Shown here: one piece after another, positions 6,729-8,156 of the stretch
Layout: the number at the start of each line of letters is the position of its first letter
How positions within the stretch are numbered: the stretch's first letter is position 1
DNA from: an uncultured Muribaculaceae bacterium
GTDB taxonomy: Bacteria > Bacteroidota > Bacteroidia > Bacteroidales > Muribaculaceae
DNA: 8,156 nt
Direction of reading: 5' to 3'
Assembly: GCA_947173755.1 (NCBI GenBank)
Contig: CAMWGM010000053.1
Coordinates: forward strand, 1 to 8,156
The notes under the pieces: model-generated
The model's database searches: none
What the model saw: only the letters and a program-made list of their open reading frames with translations
What the model was told of the DNA's origin: nothing
Program-made: the position numbers and the translations under genes

Positions 6729-8156
6729 TTTCTTTCAAGAGGGTCTTTATTCGGTTAAGATTGTCGGAAGTAACACATACATCCCGATAAATTTCTATAA
6801 CTTTTTCTGCTGTAAGTGCTTCAAAATCGTGCTGAGACGAGGTGATGAAAAGTCCGAGCATCTCGAGTGTAGCGGGGCTTATGGTCAGTTTTCCGTCACC
6901 CTCGCCGAAACACTGTGGACGATGGGCTCGCCGCAGGAAAATTTTCATATTGAATTGCTCTCCGTCGTATATCACCGCAACGTTGACTCGTGCTTCCTGT
7001 TCTTCGTCTATTCGCGGAAGACGCTTCATTACATCTTCGGCCATTCGTGAAATTACACGCTCCTCCGCCCCTCCGATTGATATATACGGCACACATGTCT
7101 CCTCCGGAGATGAAAAACCTATTCCTTCATCAACTTTAAAAAGCAGCTTTTCGGGCAGTTCGACCGCCTGGAAATGGAAATGATCGGGAGCGGATGCCCC
7201 ACATTTGCCTCCGTTATAAAACACCACCATTCCTCTGAAAACCTTCGCAAAATGGAGCATATCGGAAATTTTTCCCGCTAATAACTGTGGCTCGTGTTTT
7301 TTTGACGGAATAGTCAGATGAGTTTCTACCACCGGATAAGGATTGACCAGAATATCGAAAGATTCTGTCTCGATTTTCTCCTGCTCCTCGGGACGCGCCT
7401 CCTCGCAAAGAAAACATCCGCGTTCGCGGATCGCTTTCCATGTGACATCGGCGATGGCTGAGCGTCGGCGATGGGCTGCAAGAATCTTGACAATCTCCTG
7501 AGCAGGATATTCTGGAAGAAAGACTCTTTCTGATTCTTCAGACGCATCTTTCAGATTGCGAAGGTTGTCGGCAAACAGGGGCCAGGAATTCCTCTGACGC
7601 TCATACATCTCATCAACCTTTCTTATGAGGTTCCTTTCATTAAGCAGTTTTCTTTGCGCAAGTTCCACTGTTCTCACGGAATCCTTAAAGGTATTGTTGG
7701 CATTAATCTTTGCGTGAGAGAGCGCATGATCGGTATTATCCTCCCATCGACGGCAGAGATAAAGCGAATCATAGATTCGACCAATCCTATATTCTCGACT
7801 GATTGCCAGACCAACGGCATAGTCTTCACCGTAACTTACATTGGGAAATGAAATCTTGCGTATCAGCGAAGTAGCGAACGCACGGGGAGCGCCGAGTCCG
7901 TTTATGCGTAAGGCATTATTTGCTCCGTTCGCATCCGTCCATTCCCGGTGATCGATTAATCCTGGCGGAAGAATATTGCCGTCAAAGTCAGTAAGAGTGT
8001 AGGAACCGACCACCATTCCGCACTTCTCGTCCAAAAACTTATCGACTATCCTCTGCAGGACATCCTGATGGTGATAAATGTCGTCGCTGTCGAGTTGAAC
8101 TGCAAATCTTCCGCAGTGTGGCGAATTAACTGCCAGATTCCAACATCCTCCTATAC
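6721..8156 (-). CDS. GT2 glycosyltransferase fused to DUF4922 (GalT/Ap4A phosphorylase-like), 5' partial
   Basis: The frame is open to the right edge, so the start lies outside; a TTG at 8034 is internal. The 477 visible residues hold two domains (numbered from the first whole codon, at 8154). The first is the GT2 core: WNLAVNSPHCGRFAVQLDSDD, with the metal-binding DSDD at 22-25, then SYGEDY (107-112) with the likely catalytic acid residues, and YLCRRWEDN (132-140). A helical linker follows. The second, from about 180 on, is DUF4922-like, related to galactose-1-phosphate uridylyltransferase and Ap4A or GDP-hexose phosphorylases: CFLC (247-250), NPYPVVETHLTIPSKKH (271-287), GASAPDHFHFQ (319-329) and a tail FLRRAHRPQCF. 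HFHFQ is the HxHxQ active site; the second His would be the nucleotidylated one, and CFLC, His287 and His325 could bind zinc. It is the furthest upstream gene visible in the operon and overlaps the SpoIID-type gene by 8 bases. Its substrates are unknown. About 80-100 N-terminal residues are probably missing. Confidence 0.82.
   Translation of the reverse strand, partial: IGGCWNLAVNSPHCGRFAVQLDSDDIYHHQDVLQRIVDKFLDEKCGMVVGSYTLTDFDGNILPPGLIDHREWTDANGANNALRINGLGAPRAFATSLIRKISFPNVSYGEDYAVGLAISREYRIGRIYDSLYLCRRWEDNTDHALSHAKINANNTFKDSVRTVELAQRKLLNERNLIRKVDEMYERQRNSWPLFADNLRNLKDASEESERVFLPEYPAQEIVKILAAHRRRSAIADVTWKAIRERGCFLCEEARPEEQEKIETESFDILVNPYPVVETHLTIPSKKHEPQLLAGKISDMLHFAKVFRGMVVFYNGGKCGASAPDHFHFQAVELPEKLLFKVDEGIGFSSPEETCVPYISIGGAEERVISRMAEDVMKRLPRIDEEQEARVNVAVIYDGEQFNMKIFLRRAHRPQCFGEGDGKLTISPATLEMLGLFITSSQHDFEALTAEKVIEIYRDVCVTSDNLNRIKTLLKENE

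Overview
The window looks like chromosome from a member of the Bacteroidales, perhaps Muribaculaceae, Tannerellaceae or a relative. The evidence is an outer-membrane DcaP-type porin, genes without recognisable Shine-Dalgarno sequences, a mature porin probably starting with Gln after signal cleavage, and the protein families present. The genus cannot be fixed from sequence alone. Nearly all of it is coding. The only gaps are 14 bases (741-754) and 54 bases (2024-2077), so there is no gene-free stretch over 300 bases. No tRNA, rRNA, CRISPR array, insertion sequence or phage gene was seen.

Left part (1-2023, plus strand): the C-terminal half of a major facilitator superfamily transporter runs in from the left edge. 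A DcaP-like outer-membrane porin follows 14 bases later. Together they look like an inner-membrane/outer-membrane uptake pair for an unidentified small solute. A 20-bp perfect hairpin at 2026-2079 separates them from the convergent operon and probably terminates transcription from both sides.

Right part (8156 down to 2078, minus strand): five genes form one overlapping operon. In transcription order they are a glycosyltransferase family 2/DUF4922 fusion (5' end outside the window), a SpoIID/LytB-domain protein, an AmpG/MurT-like muropeptide or MurNAc permease, a lipoprotein of the DUF1343/NamZ exo-N-acetylmuramidase family (GH171), and a BadF/BadG-type N-acetylhexosamine kinase. Consecutive genes overlap by 8, 20, 4 and 8 bases. 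The set reads as peptidoglycan amino-sugar salvage: NamZ would release MurNAc from glycan ends outside the inner membrane, the permease would import it, and the kinase would phosphorylate it. This resembles the MurNAc scavenging genes known from Tannerella forsythia. No MurQ etherase is encoded here.

The least explained parts are the two promoter-proximal proteins. The SpoIID-family protein has no signal peptide and cannot gain one by upstream extension. The fusion joins a GT2 glycosyltransferase to a GalT/Ap4A-phosphorylase-like domain with an intact HxHxQ motif. Both appear cytoplasmic, which suggests an intracellular branch of this pathway with no assigned biochemistry.
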